From: Eucommia ulmoides
Lineage: Eukaryota; Streptophyta; Magnoliopsida; Garryales; Eucommiaceae
Assembly (NCBI GenBank): GCA_016647705.1
Contig: CM028326.1
Span: 44,980,785 to 45,044,784 of the forward strand
Direction of reading: 5' to 3'
Length of the DNA: 64,000 nucleotides
A program made the position numbers and the translations under genes. Within the stretch, counting starts at the first letter, position 1, and each line of letters opens with the position of its first letter. Below, one piece after another: positions 1 to 12,085 of the stretch. The notes below the pieces were generated by a model. It did not search any database. It was not told where the DNA came from and saw nothing but the letters and a program-made list of their open reading frames with translations.

Positions 1-660
1 AGATATCATCAATAAATAGAACCTGAATATAAATCAACTAATCAAATCATTCTTATATAATAAAATACCAGAAACATATTTTTCTACTAGCCATATAATC
101 GTTTCACCTCACGATCGGGAATTATAACGGTACCGTAACCTATACAACTGTGCAATCTAAGGTTGTCATCAATTTCATGGCAATTTAATATCTTTAATGG
201 TAGGAGTTAACATATGGTATAAACCACCGTATCAGGATGATAATCATTATCGCCAACAACAACAACAACAATAAATATAACAACCACCTGCAAGACTTGT
301 CCTCCTGTCAGGTCATAACACAACGTCCTATAGGACATGCCCCCTTGTTAGGACCAACAATATCTAGCAGGACATGCCCTACTGTCGGGATCACACTATG
401 TCATATATGTATAATAATAAAAACCATTTTCACATTTAACAATTCACTTGATCCATTTAACGTTACAAAATATTCAATTTTAATAAATCTTTTCTTTTCA
501 CATTTTTTGTACGAAAATATAATTAGGTAATTTACATAGAAGACAGTATACGCACCTCGATATTTGTATTGCTAATATACTATCGTTGTAATATCGACGT
601 AGGCGGCGGTGCTTGTGAACCTAGTTCATGCATCCATAGAAATAAGTAGAGAGCAAGAGC
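1..660. repeat. Diverged relative of the E4 LTR family (partial)
   Basis: This stretch shares scattered blocks with the 3150-bp solo LTR at 47424-50573. Both have a 'cacgatcgg..t..aacggtaccgta' block (here near 110-140, there near 48130-48155), several degenerate 'aaccacctgc..gga' units (here about 280-385), and a shared 'cacttgatccat' run. The left boundary is outside the window and the right boundary is not defined. No coding capacity is credible: the 97-codon open frame at 237-530 falls in the repeat units and shows no recognised family. Confidence 0.5.
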
Positions 661-674
661 AAAAACAAAGTGAG

Positions 675-678
<4 letters not shown>

Positions 679-714
<36 letters not shown>

Positions 715-731
715 ATATATATATATATATA
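679..731. repeat. (CT)n and (TA)n microsatellites
   Basis: A CT dinucleotide run of about 30 bases is followed a few bases later by a TA run. These are simple repeats with no gene attached. Confidence 0.9.
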
Positions 732-734
732 TGA

Positions 735-1237
735 AGAGAAAATAGGCGGTGAAACCAAGGTCATTTTCTCTTTATTTTTATTTTATTTTTTATTTTAGTT
801 GATGGCTTGTCTAATAAAGCAATACCTTTTTTTTCGTTGGCAAGCAAAACAAATGCCACGTTTGTGTATCTTTCTCCTTCTTGATCTACAAATGCAACAC
901 ATGCAACAAATCTTTTTTTTTTTTTTTTTTTTCTTTTTCTAATGATAAAAAATAGCCTTGACTAATTATTATGTACACCATCAAAAAAATTATATATATC
1001 ACCCATTTAAATATTTAAAATATCGCTTAACCCAAAAGTTAAAATTAACATATTAATCCCCAACACTTTTTATTTTTCTTTTATATTGAAATTTTTAAAT
1101 AACATATTAGACCTAAATATTTTTTCAAAATATTTTTAAAATGGAAATACAAATACGTACATACAAAAATTGAGTCTTACAACCTCAATACAAATATACT
1201 CAATTAATGACCCAAATAAAAACTAGGAAAATTCCTC
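735..1237. other. AT-rich spacer, no gene seen
   Basis: AT-rich sequence with a poly-T run near 910-931. No coding frame, RNA gene or clear element boundary was found. Confidence 0.5.
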
Positions 1238-1345
1238 TGAAGGTCCCATAAGTGTAAAACATCACTTATGGGAGTCTCATCCAATTGATCTTTTTACTCT
1301 TGGGATGGGACTTAGAAAATAATATTTTTCACTCATGGGACCTCT
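1238..1345. mobile_element. Small MITE-like inverted repeat
   Basis: The left end reads GAAGGTCCCATAAGTG. The right end reads CACTCATGGGACCTCT, which is nearly its reverse complement. A perfect internal hairpin also exists, with stem CCCATAAGTG at 1245-1254 and CACTTATGGG at 1263-1272 around an 8-nt loop. Size, AT-rich surroundings and terminal inverted repeats fit a miniature inverted-repeat element. No convincing target duplication was found, so the assignment is tentative. Confidence 0.4.
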
Positions 1346-1699
1346 CACCAAGTTACCCTAAAAACTATGTAATGGATACAATGTGAGGCAAAATAAATCT
1401 GATTATAAAAATAAATGGATAGCACAAAAGTAGCACGTAATGAGATAATCAATAAAAATCGTTTAAATTTTTTTTAAGAATTAAGTTCAAAAATGATTTT
1501 TCTAATATGCCCGAACTAAGCAATGAATTATAAATAATTTAAGAAAACAATAAATAGAGATTGGAAGGATCTCACTGGAATTAACTGAAAGTAAGAATGA
1601 TTTCACAATAAAAAATGCAAACAATGAGCGCTTAAGATCAAGAACTTAAATATAATCTCTCTTAGAAATCTCAGCAATAATATCTCTCCTAGAAAACAC
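1346..1699. other. AT-rich spacer, no gene seen
   Basis: AT-rich sequence without a credible coding frame or a recognised repeat boundary. Confidence 0.4.
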
Positions 1700-2400
1700 A
1701 AATCTAAGTGTTCTTGATGTGTTAAATTTCAATCCCGCAGGTCTCTATAAATAGACCTAAAATTAGAACTCCAAATGCTAGTTTTCAAATATTATGTCGT
1801 TAAATAACACCCCAAGATCCCACATATCATATATGTTTAAAATAGATCTTTTATATTTAAATTAATTCTTGGAAAATCTCATTTTGGTCCTTAGTTAATT
1901 TTTAAATCGAAATCCATTAAAATAGGAATAATTAAATCACTTTAATTAAAAGAATATTAAAATAAATGGACCCCATAATTAGGGATCACATATCTCATAG
2001 TAGTTAAAGAAAATAATTCAAAATCCCTTAAAAACATCCCTTGGAATCATAAAAAATGCATATGATTTACCAAAACAACATCAGTTAAAGACTTTGACTG
2101 ACCACGTCGGTTGACCGACTTATAGTTGTCGGTTAACCGACCTTGTGTAATGATCATTTGATCATTACACTGATTCGATCTGTTGACTGATCGCTTTCGA
2201 TCGGTTGATCGATTGGACTAGATTCGTACCAATCCTTCTTTTTTCAACTATTGTTCTCATTGGTTGACCGACCCATCTTGCCAGTTGACCGAATCGACTA
2301 GTAGGTCACCCATTCCATTTTCAAAACACACTATTTTGGTTTGTCGACTGACCTCTTTCGTCAGTTGACTAAATTGACCTGAAAACTTATCATTTTAAGC
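1700..2400 (-). mobile_element. LTR-like fragment with hairpin-motif array (family D), minus orientation
   Basis: Positions 2090-2390 hold repeated variants of CGGTTGACCGAC and CGGTTAACCGACC, which are self-complementary. Read on the minus strand, the array is followed about 330 bases later by a TATA-like GGTCTATTTATAGAGACC near 1740-1757. The same order (array, then about 355 bases, then a TATA-like box) appears on the plus strand at 60800-61490. That supports one LTR family present twice in opposite orientations. Element ends and TSDs were not found. Confidence 0.45.
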
Positions 2401-4014
2401 ATTATAACTAATTTTTCAATTAGGTCCTTAACCAAAACCATTTCATATATTTAGCACATTAAAAAACACATTTTAAACTCCTAAATTAATTACAACACAT
2501 ATAAGATTAATTCATTTTAAAGTGTCGTGCGTGATCCTAATTCGAGTTACATTAAGAGTACATAAGTAAATAGTTTTCATCTAGTTGTCTTCAATGTCTA
2601 CAAAACTTCACGTCTTCATCATTTTTATTTTGCACCAGTTACATTTTCCTTGACGATTCATTTTCAACGATTCCTTTTCTTAATTTCATGGAACGATAAA
2701 TATGAAACTATTTAGTAAAAATATTAGTCTCATAAAAACATCAACACTTAATTGTCCATCAAAATATTAGATTTGACAATTCTTGCTTCATCTTTGTAAT
2801 ATTTTGATTGATTTTTTTAGCAATAAAAATACTAGAAACATGATATTCATTGTAAATTGAAGAGAGTATTCAGAAGCTCCTTGAGCGTATTGTTTTTTAA
2901 ATATCAGAACAGTTAGAATTTGAATAAGCCTGTTCACTAAAGAGAGATTTATTGAGAGATTTGTTTGTTATTCATTTATTATTTTTAAGAAGGAAGTTAG
3001 AAAAGAAATTGAAAGAACCAAAGGATGAGCCTTTTGGTAAAGTGAAGGTCTGATCTCACCAACAAGAAGATAGTGTGAACAAATCTTGAAAAAGGTGCTT
3101 CTCAAGTAGAAAACAGTTTGATCTCCACCGGAGAAGTCATACTAGTGAAACCAAGGGAGGGACTCTTGGTTGATGTGATAGTTTTATTCACACCAAAAGT
3201 GGATCTAAGAGTATACGGGCTTTGATGTTTGTCTGGGAAATAACATCGAGTATTAGTGCGTTAAAAATCTCTGCGAGAGGTCGAACGAGAAGCCATTGAC
3301 AAGTTGCCTTCCTCTATCCCCTACTTTCTCAATCATCTATACTGCATATTGGCTATTGGTTTATAAGACCCAATTGACCATCCTCTTACGCATATCTAGG
3401 CCAATTTATCCAATTTCATGTCTTAACAAATGAAATTCAAATTTATTTATCAAATAAAGCCAAAGAAATCCAAATTTTAAGATGATAGTGATTTCATTCC
3501 TTTAAAAATAAATAAATAAATAAATAAGGGATGGATTATATTATTCCCATATTTCTTGGAACACGCAAAAATGAAGTTGAATTTCAAATATATCAACAAA
3601 AATTTGTGCACACAACAGAGAATCTTTACTTTCCAATACATACCAAAAAGTTAATTCAAATCGATGCACACTGAAAAGTGAATTGAAAACAATAAAATAG
3701 ACCAAAAAAGCTGAATTGTAAATAATAAAATACACACACAAAAAATATCTAATGAAAGATAATTACAATCAATAAAAGTTATTAAAAAAACATGAAAATA
3801 GGGAAAAAAAAATGTCAAACAAAAAGAAAAAATTAACTGAAATGAAAATTAAAATAAGACCAAGTATTTTTCATACTCTTATCTGCAACAACGAATCGAA
3901 CGACGGTGAATAATTATTAATTTAATGTAAGGAGAGCATGAAATGCTCCAAAATTTAAATTGGATAAAAAAACTGATATTGCATTTTTGTTATGCATTTG
4001 AACAAATTAGAAAA
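2401..4014. other. Spacer with a possible LTR remnant (about 2870-3340); no gene seen
   Basis: The part at about 2870-3340 resembles in composition the U5-like stretch at 62000-62480 (repeated 'gagattt' and 'gtgaa' phrases), but no boundary can be placed. From 3340 to 4014 the sequence is AT-rich with an 'aaat' run near 3508. The open frames here are short and belong to no recognised family. Confidence 0.3.
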
Positions 4015-4019
4015 TAACT

Positions 4020-4779
4020 TGATGAGGGTATTTTCGGGAATCTCCGATTCAAGATCAGGGCCCCAGCCACGTGTCCACCATCACCGTGACATAGACGTAT
4101 TCACGAATCCAAAATGCCACGTAGGAACATATGCCGACCAAGGTTCCTTCCTTGGAATCTTCTTTGCATCTAGGAAGAAGCAATGTGCCTCGTAGGGATG
4201 TTGTCCAAAACTCTGTGTTGTGCCTTTGGAAGGCCAACTTCGGGCACTTAGCCGTTTGTCTCGACTGGCTCACCATTCCAGTCCGTTTCTCCTCCAAGAC
4301 TCCATGGATCTCCACTCTCCTCCACCAGCTTACCTCCATAAGCCTAACAAAGGCTCGCGGACTTTTCCAAATGGGTCTAGAAGTCCAAGCCCGGTGATTA
4401 TCTCCTAAAACATCCCAGATTATCGGCTAAACACATAGTTTTGCCTAATTAATTGTGTTTAGGGTCGATTAGGTAAAGCTAATCATCCTTAATTCAATAG
4501 CTATTTACATACTTGACGCGTTTTTGTACCTTTTCTCTCTAAGCTCTTACTTTTACGCTGGAGGGGTTTCGCATGGACAAATCCCTGCTCAGCCTTGTAC
4601 AGGTACAACTCCTTGAAGGATAAGACTCTGAATTCTAGCTAGTCAGTCCCCTAGGACGACAGTTATAGCTCACTAGAAGAATCTCCAAGTTCAACCCAGT
4701 AACTCCAACTCCAGAAGTGGGACCTATTTGTTCATGACTGGACCATACTTGAGGAGTTGACCACTTTGGGACACCAACA
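4020..4779 (+). mobile_element. Solo LTR of the Tat-type element family
   Basis: It starts TGATGAGGGTATTTTCGGG and ends TTTGGGACACCAACA. Both ends and much of the interior match the two LTRs of the Tat element at 16099-16893 and 45617-46403. No primer binding site or internal region follows, so it is a solo LTR, presumably left by LTR-LTR recombination. Flanks are TAACT (4015-4019) and GAACT (4780-4784), a 5-bp target duplication with one mismatch. The TATA-box region present in the other two LTRs appears deleted. The open frames inside it on both strands are incidental. Confidence 0.8.
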
Positions 4780-4784
4780 GAACT

Positions 4785-7610
4785 ACATTAATAAAATTGT
4801 GAAGCACGTTAAATAGTTCTAATGTGCCAACGTGGAATTAAACAATCAATCTTTTGTTAAGGAAATAACAAATGATGCTCTAGTATATAACTCGAAATAA
4901 AAATACTCTTACAACATGACATAAAATGAACACCAACTAGAAGAAAAATAAGACTTGCAACAAACTAAAAAGTTGGAGGTGACAGCGGTGTAGTGTCGAC
5001 TAAAGACTCTCTGGCGTGAGAATAACTCAATATGTTCCTATACTCGTGCATTATATTCTTGTTTCTTGCTTCAGGGGAATAGTGGCCTAGGGTGGTTGCA
5101 CGATAAACGTCTCACTTAGTCAACGATGAGCAGGAATTCCATCGTTATCATTTGTCCCCTTGATTTCTTGATTGTTGAAAGAAGAAGGCGAGCAGTTCAA
5201 AAGTCGAAACTCGTGAAGTAAGTGTACACATGCCATATTTTCCCTTCTTAAATATTTTATTCCAAATCAGGTTTTTTTTTTCGTTATCTTATTTCATTTT
5301 ATTTTGAAAAATAAAAAGAAAAAGAAAACAAAAAAAAAATAGACGAATAGAAAGCAAGAAGTAAATAATAATAATAATAAAAAAAACTAAAAAGAAAAAG
5401 AAGAAGAAAAAGAGAGATGAGGAAGAATAAAAAAATAAGGAAGAAGAAAGGAAAAAATAGAGAAAAGAGCGAGAGAAAGAAAATGGGGTGGGGCCTACAC
5501 CAAGAGAAAAAAAAAAGTGAAGTAAGGCGGTGGTGTCCGTGCAATTCGTGGGTGCGCCGCAAAAGAATAAAAAAAAAAGAGGCGATGGTAGGGGCACGCA
5601 TTGTGCGCCCTTACCTGCCATGTCCTTTCCTTCTTTAATAAAAAAACAAAAAAGTTCTTTCCTTCTTTGGCTCGGTTTTCTTTTCTCCGCCGAACTTGGA
5701 ATAGGGTTGGGTGGACAATCTAGGTTTCCTAAGACATTTAGTGTTTTTTCATTCCCCCTATAAACAGTACCCTCATTTTCATAGTTTGGACACAAAAAAC
5801 TAATAGAGAAACCTTTTGGGGACACAAAAATTGAGAGAAAAATCCTTCGGGACACAAAAAAACTCAGAGAGAAATCCTTCGGGAAAGCCAAAATTGATAT
5901 AAAACTTTTCGGGGTTGATTATTGAAGAGAAATGCTTCGGAGAACACAAAAATGAGAGAAAAATCCTTCGGGGCATTCAAAAATTCAGAGAGAAATCCTC
6001 CTCATGAGCGAGTCTCAGTGAAAACCCATTCGGGAAGCCATATATGAGAGAGAAAATCCGCGTATCAAGGATCTTTGCGAGGATAGATATGTTTCTTCTC
6101 TTTTAATTCTCTTTAATCATTTCTTGTCATCGCAATTTAAATTCCTGGAAGTTTAATTTTGTTAAAATCATCCGATAATTCGATGAAAACGTCGGGATAA
6201 GGTTTTTCCTTCTCAGGCTTAGCCTCCAAGCATTAGAGGAGGACTTTTCTTTTTTTCTTTCTTTCTTTCTTTATCTATTTTTTTTCTAGTCATGTTTTCA
6301 TTTATGTTTGGTTGCCATATCTAAATTCATAAAAATATAAAAATAAAAAATAAAAAAATAATAAGTTTGTTTTGTAAGAATTAATTCTTATTCAACGATT
6401 CAATAAATTAAAGAAAAAAATAATGTACCATCGATTTGGTTCCCCAAATACAGTGGAATTTAAAAATGGTCAGTTTATGAAACCTCTTTCCTAGGTAAAT
6501 CACTTCATCGAATCTCACTAAAGTCTTGGAGGGGTTAATTCTGACAAAACTTGTTTCCATGATTTTTCTTGATTCTTATCTCCATAAGATTTAAGGGAAT
6601 GTCAAATGAGGACTTCTTTGACTTAATTGGTCAAATTAGGAAAGTAGGTATTTCATTGCATCCATTTAGTAAGTAATGTAATATTCAACGCCATTTTGCA
6701 TACTACCTTTTGCACCACTTAGAAGACATATTTAGGACACTTTTTAGCACTTACACTCTTCATTCTTTATTACATCATATATGTTATTTTAGACTCCATA
6801 ATTCATATCATCGAACTACTTTTTCATCATTTTTATATATGCGTGCTTAGGACACATACATCACTCACACTTTTCAAATCCTTTCTCATTTACGTCATTT
6901 ATGAATGTCACATTAAACAATTATATCTCTTCCTCATATAGTTATGTTAATTTATTTACATCCGTAGTTTATTGTTGTATTCATATCACTTGCATCGGCA
7001 TACCTACATTAAACTGTTTGCCCAAAAAATTCATGAAAACTACAAAAAATGTTATTTTGTTTGCTTAGGTCATTTCATTAGAAAAATAAGCATGTTCTTG
7101 CACAATAAAAGTATAGTCATGTTTTGCATTTGAATTCACACTTTCATACTTTCCTTATTCATTTAGATTGATTTGTCCACTTAAATTATAGAAGTTCACC
7201 AGGAACATACATAAAACTATCCCCCGAGATCATTTTTGTCAAATCCCTTAATATTTGATAAGAGATCATATCGGGAGAACATTCCAAAAAACACCAAATA
7301 TTTGTTCCATCATAATTTCGAAAATGCCAAAAAGAGTTTATAAGAAGGAAAATATTTCAAAATAAAATAAACCATTCGTACTTACAGTAATTGGATTTTA
7401 TTGGACATAAGGTACCGTTTTTGAACGGGCGTCTTGAAGTGCCTAACACCTTCTCCGAGCGTAACCGACCCCCGAACTCTTTAAATGAATCTTTGATTTT
7501 ATCATGTCTTTGGAGTTAAATTTACTTAGGCATTTTAAATTATTTTTCTAAAAATCCAATGACCCAGCACATCAATTAAACCCAATGTTAGGTGACGATT
7601 CCTTATTTTT
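4785..7610 (+). mobile_element. Long LTR-like region, Ogre/Retand (Tat-lineage) style, decayed
   Basis: A TATA-like CTATAAACAG lies at 5758-5767, followed by degenerate 30-bp repeats (5790-6060). A conserved plant-LTR-like phrase lies at about 7423-7475: GGCGTCTTGAAGTGCC, then a CTAACACCTTCTCC block, then AACCGACCCCCGAACTC. Next, GGTGACGATTCC at about 7591-7602 resembles a decayed TGGCGACTCC, the tRNA-Arg-type primer binding site used by Ogre/Tat elements. I infer an LTR ending near 7585. Its start is not defined, and no partner LTR on this strand was found. Purine-rich and pyrimidine-rich low complexity at 5270-5640 generates long but meaningless open frames. Confidence 0.4.
5790..6060 (+). 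repeat. Degenerate tandem repeats with a TCCTTCGGG core
   Basis: At least six imperfect units of about 25-35 bases share 'gagagaaa(a)tccttcgggga(c)acaaaa'. They begin about 30 bases downstream of the TATA-like box, so they would lie at the start of the transcribed part of the proposed LTR. Confidence 0.65.
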
Positions 7611-7839
7611 TTATGACCTAAATATTTTTTGAGAAAATCAACGTTTTTAAAAGCCTCTTATATTTTATATTCTTTTAATCGTTCGAAAAAAACGGAGTGC
7701 ATCAGTAAGTAAGCCATCAGTAAGTTTCCTATCTTTTCTGTCATTTCTCTCTTGAATTCTCACTTTACTCCTCCGCAATTTTCTTTTCGGTTCTTCATTG
7801 TTTAAAAGAGTCCAATTTTTTTATATGTAGAATTTACTC

Positions 7840-8240
7840 ATGGAAATCGTTGCCATTGCTAGGTTCAATGGTAATGTCGTCGATGTTGTTTCTCCACAAA
7901 CTTCAACTTCTAAAATCCTAGTAATGGCGAGATTGCCTCCTCATCTGGGCCATTGTATTCTTGGGTGGACCACGATTCCTCCAATTTTCCTGAATCTTTG
8001 ATATCTAAGTTGAGGAGTCAATATAGGATTTCTGAATTGGTTTCGATTAGGGTTCTGGATGAGTTAGAATGGCCCAACTCTTCCTGAAGTTATGAGATAT
8101 GTTTATACTTTTGGGTGTTCAAGTATGATCTTCGACTTTCTTTTTCCTCTTTCCTCCGAGAACTCTATAGGTCATTTGAGATTAGTCCTACCCAACTGGT
8201 TCACTTTCATTTCGCCGCTATATTAACATCAACACAATGT
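7840..8240 (+). pseudogene. Possible fragment of a plant retroelement gag-like / antisense-ORF protein
   Basis: Short stretches in different plus frames (for example PEVMRYVYTFGCS and FDFLFPLSSENSIGHL) recall the start of the putative gypsy-type transposon domain (Pfam Transposase_28). In that family an aromatic-rich lead-in precedes a segment like RFPLHPFxxExL. Frames shift and stops interrupt, so this is at best a remnant. A profile search would be needed to confirm it. Confidence 0.25.
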
Positions 8241-8871
8241 GAAGACATAAAATTTAATTACTAATTGCACTTTGCCAAGATTACTTGTACTCTTTTTACT
8301 TGGGAAGTGGGGGTGCTAGTAAAAAAAAAAAAAAAACATCAGTTAATATCATATATTCATCAGTTAAATCAAACATCTAAACTAAAACACAAACAAACAA
8401 TTAGTTAAACAATGCCAATATTAAAGGTGGAAATATCTCGTACTTCGACCTCTTATAGGGGACAACTAGAAAAGCCTCAGTTCAATTTTCAAAATTAAAA
8501 TATAAATTAATAATAGGTGTTAATACCCAAAAGGTGTTAATTCGGTTGACAAGGGAAGATGCCTCATTTCGATATCAACCAGGGTTTAACTCTCTCGGAA
8601 AACACTACAAAATTAAATATTGAAGAATGTGCCCTTAAAATTAACCAGGAAGGTGATTAGTCAAGGTATGTAAGCCGGACACATCTTACCCACAAACACA
8701 AAAAGAAAAAAAAAAAAAAAGAAAAAAAGGAAAAAAAAAATAAAAAAAAAAAAAAAAAAGAAGGAAAAAACCAGAGTATGAGAAATGAAATAAAGGGTCT
8801 ATGCATATACAATACTTAAAAGGTTGAGAACATGGCGATCAAAATACTGCGTCAAGCCCTTCACTCTAATG
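8241..8871. other. Spacer with A-rich low complexity downstream of bZIP60
   Basis: An A-run lies near 8321-8337 and a longer A/G-rich tract at 8700-8768. The rest is unremarkable AT-rich sequence. The 3' UTR and polyadenylation region of the bZIP60 gene should lie in the last few hundred bases, but no signal stands out from the A-rich background. Confidence 0.4.
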
Positions 8872-11800
8872 TCAACAACACACCAAAGCTCCAAGAACAG
8901 AGGAACCAGATTTAATCCTTGACCTCGACGCTTTGCATCTCTTGCCCATCATCATACAAAACCAGAATATCAGCCGTCCTAATGTCTCATTTTCTGGCTT
9001 TCTTGGAGCCAGACTTCTGTTGCCCATGTCGTTTTGAACCGGAACTGCTTCTAGAGTTGACAAGAGCTGTCTGGGCAGATCGAACAGGCAAATGATGCCC
9101 AGCAACCATAGCAGGGAACCCAACAGCAGGGATTCTGCATTTTGTCCACAAGTCCAAGTTAAACCATGACCCATATCAAGTTATCAACTAATACAAAAGG
9201 AAGAGAAGCAAAAACCTAGAAAGAAGTTCAATTAAACTAATCATATACGGTGTTTGGGCTGCATGATAAAACTGTACATTTGTGCATTTTCAAAACCCCG
9301 ACTTTAGGGCAATATCAGAAAAGACTGAACTAGACTATAAAGAGGAAGATGAAATCATTCGAAAACAATGCTGGTTTCGAGTAGAGGCAGCAAATAGACG
9401 TGAGTAGTCAGATACAGATTGGTCATTACGAATAAATATAGAAGAAAACTCAGAGATTTGGGGGAATGGTAATGGTGGTTAGCATAAATAATTGTCTGAA
9501 ATAGGTAGACATTGGGTATCTGTAATTTAGCCATACTTACCTGCTTTGGAATGTGATTAAATGGTCATCTAATGGCGTGTTTGGTTTTCTGAATTATCCT
9601 ATATGATAGATTCTCACGTGGGATGAACTGATCCGTATATGCATGTGATTTAAGCTTTGAACTAGAATCAAAGGAATTGGCTGGCTGATTTGAACTTTTT
9701 AGTTTTAACAGCTAAACACCAACATATAACAATTGAAGGACAACTGAACAGTCCCTAAAACGTTTCTTGGGCTAGGGATTTTTAGTTGAAAGTAACATAT
9801 GCCACTGAAACATATTTTCGGAACATGGAGATAAGTTCATATATTTAACACAACATCTAAGAGCATAGACGCAAGCCTGGACACATCACACATAAAGAAA
9901 GCATTAAAAACAAGGGTTTATGATTTTTACCCAAAAGGAGCACAGCAGACTCCTGCTTGGTTACGGAAGCATCAATGGCCTTGCTATTGTGCAAGGAAAG
10001 GCGCAAGGCTTGATTCTCTGCATAACAGCACTGGAGCAAAATTCCCAGCCTCTTGCACTCGGCCTCATAGTACCTGCTCTTCATCTCCAAATCCCTCACG
10101 TACATCTTCTTCCTCTCTCGAGATCTGACCGCTGCATCCCTATTCCTCAACTGCCTGGAGTATAAAACAAACCGTTCACTTATAATTGGATATTTTTCAT
10201 TCTTCGTTATCGAAAAGTGAAACAATTCTCAATTCCCAGCGAATTGAGTAGGCAAGGCATCTCCAACCATCTAGCTACCATAGTTTTATTGAGTTTGTAC
10301 CACATACCTCCCCTCTTCATTTTGCATAAAATCATAAATCTCCTTTATTATTTACTAAATACCCCTTTGACCGATTTTTTTTTTTTTTTAATTCGTAAAT
10401 AGACACAAATGCCTCTCTTATTTAAGGGGAAAAAATATCATTTATTTTTCAAAAAATTAAGCAAAATAACAGTGAAGACAAATAGTAAAATCTAATAGAA
10501 CTCCGGCGACATGCAGAGGGAGGGGGGGGAGAGAGAGAGGAGGAGAAAGAGGCGGGTTATGGGTAGGTGGAGATGGGAATAAAAAAATAATTATAAAAAA
10601 ATTTAGGAGCAAAATACATTTTATTTTAGAGGGAGGGGGGGAGAGAGAGAGAGAGAAGGGGGGGGGGGGGGGGAGGAGAACAAGGGGGGTTACGGGTAGG
10701 TGGACATGGGAATAAAAAATAATTATAAAAAAATTTGGAATAAAAAATATTTTATTTTATGGGTGTCAACGTAAAAAGGTAAAGAAAAAACTTTAAAAAA
10801 ATATTTGTGTAATTATTCAATAATTAAGGATAAAATTGTCAAATTACATAAAATTTCTATAATTTTTTAAACAATAAATGGTGTTTGATTAAAATGACGA
10901 GGATTGACCGATATCTTACAAATGATAGGAAAAGAAAATCGTAAAAACACTAGTCTCATTGTTTAGTTATTTTAGATAAATTATGTATCACTTATTCGTA
11001 ATGGACTACATTATTTATTCAGCAATGGGTCATCACCTAATTATTTTACATTTTATAATTCTTTATTTACATATTATTAGAAACAAAATTATTTTAGTTG
11101 TATTTCTTTTATTCTTTGTCATCATGGTGTTTGTTGATTCTTTGTCCCTATTGTTATTTAGATTTAATCTCTCTCTTATTTTCATGATTTGGACTAAATA
11201 TGGTATTTATTTAATAAGTTAATGCATGTGTTGGTTAAGACTGTTAAGAAAAACTACAGTTTGTTGCAGGGTGCTATTTGTCATTAACAATGTACTATTT
11301 TATTTATTCATTTTGGTTATTTATTAGTTCTTGAAAACTCATTTTGGTTATTTATTAGTTCTTGAAAACTTACTCAAAAATTGTTAAATTTTTCGAACTA
11401 TTATGTTCTATTAGAGAATTATAGATGTTCTTTTGCTTTGCTTGGTTATGTGTACTATTGTTATTGTCACACATATTTTTTGTTACTTTCAATTCATGGT
11501 TTCCATTTAACGAGTATCTTCATTTTTTTATCGAATTTGTCTATTATTATGTAATTGTAGTTGCTATTTCGAGACATCCTAGTGTACGTTCAGATCGAAG
11601 GCGGTTGATTTGTTCATGGTGAGCTCTTGCCCCCGTGGAGTGAGTAATTTATTTCCGCTTTTGTATTGATTAATATGTTTTATATACTCCAACTGACGTT
11701 TGAGAAATGACCAAATGGGATTTCATAGTCAAGCTGAAATGTATTATTTTTCAGAAATTTGAATTAAATGAAGTTGTTGTATTTTATTTTCAGTTTGCCT

Positions 11801-12050
11801 TATTGATTTTGAAGGGGAGCCTTGGAGTTGGAGCAAGTGTAAGGTTATCACCGTGTGACCTAAAGGTCCTGGTTTTGAGTCGTGGAAACAACTTCTTGCA
11901 AAACTAAGTGGTCCGACCCTTCCCCGAACTCCGCGCATGGCGGGAGCTTTGTAGCACTAGGTTGCCACTTATTTTGCCATATTGATTCTATGTTTCACTA
12001 TAAGCTAGCATCCTAACAATGGTGCCATTGATGGTAGAATAAATGCCATT

Positions 12051-12085
<35 letters not shown>

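Noticed and set aside
5289-5891. 200-codon minus-strand frame
   Set aside because: It runs through an A/G-rich low-complexity tract and LTR repeats. The Phe/Leu/Ser-rich product is an artefact of composition.
9920-10165. 81-codon plus frame opposite bZIP60 exon 2
   Set aside because: Antisense shadow of the basic region/zipper exon.
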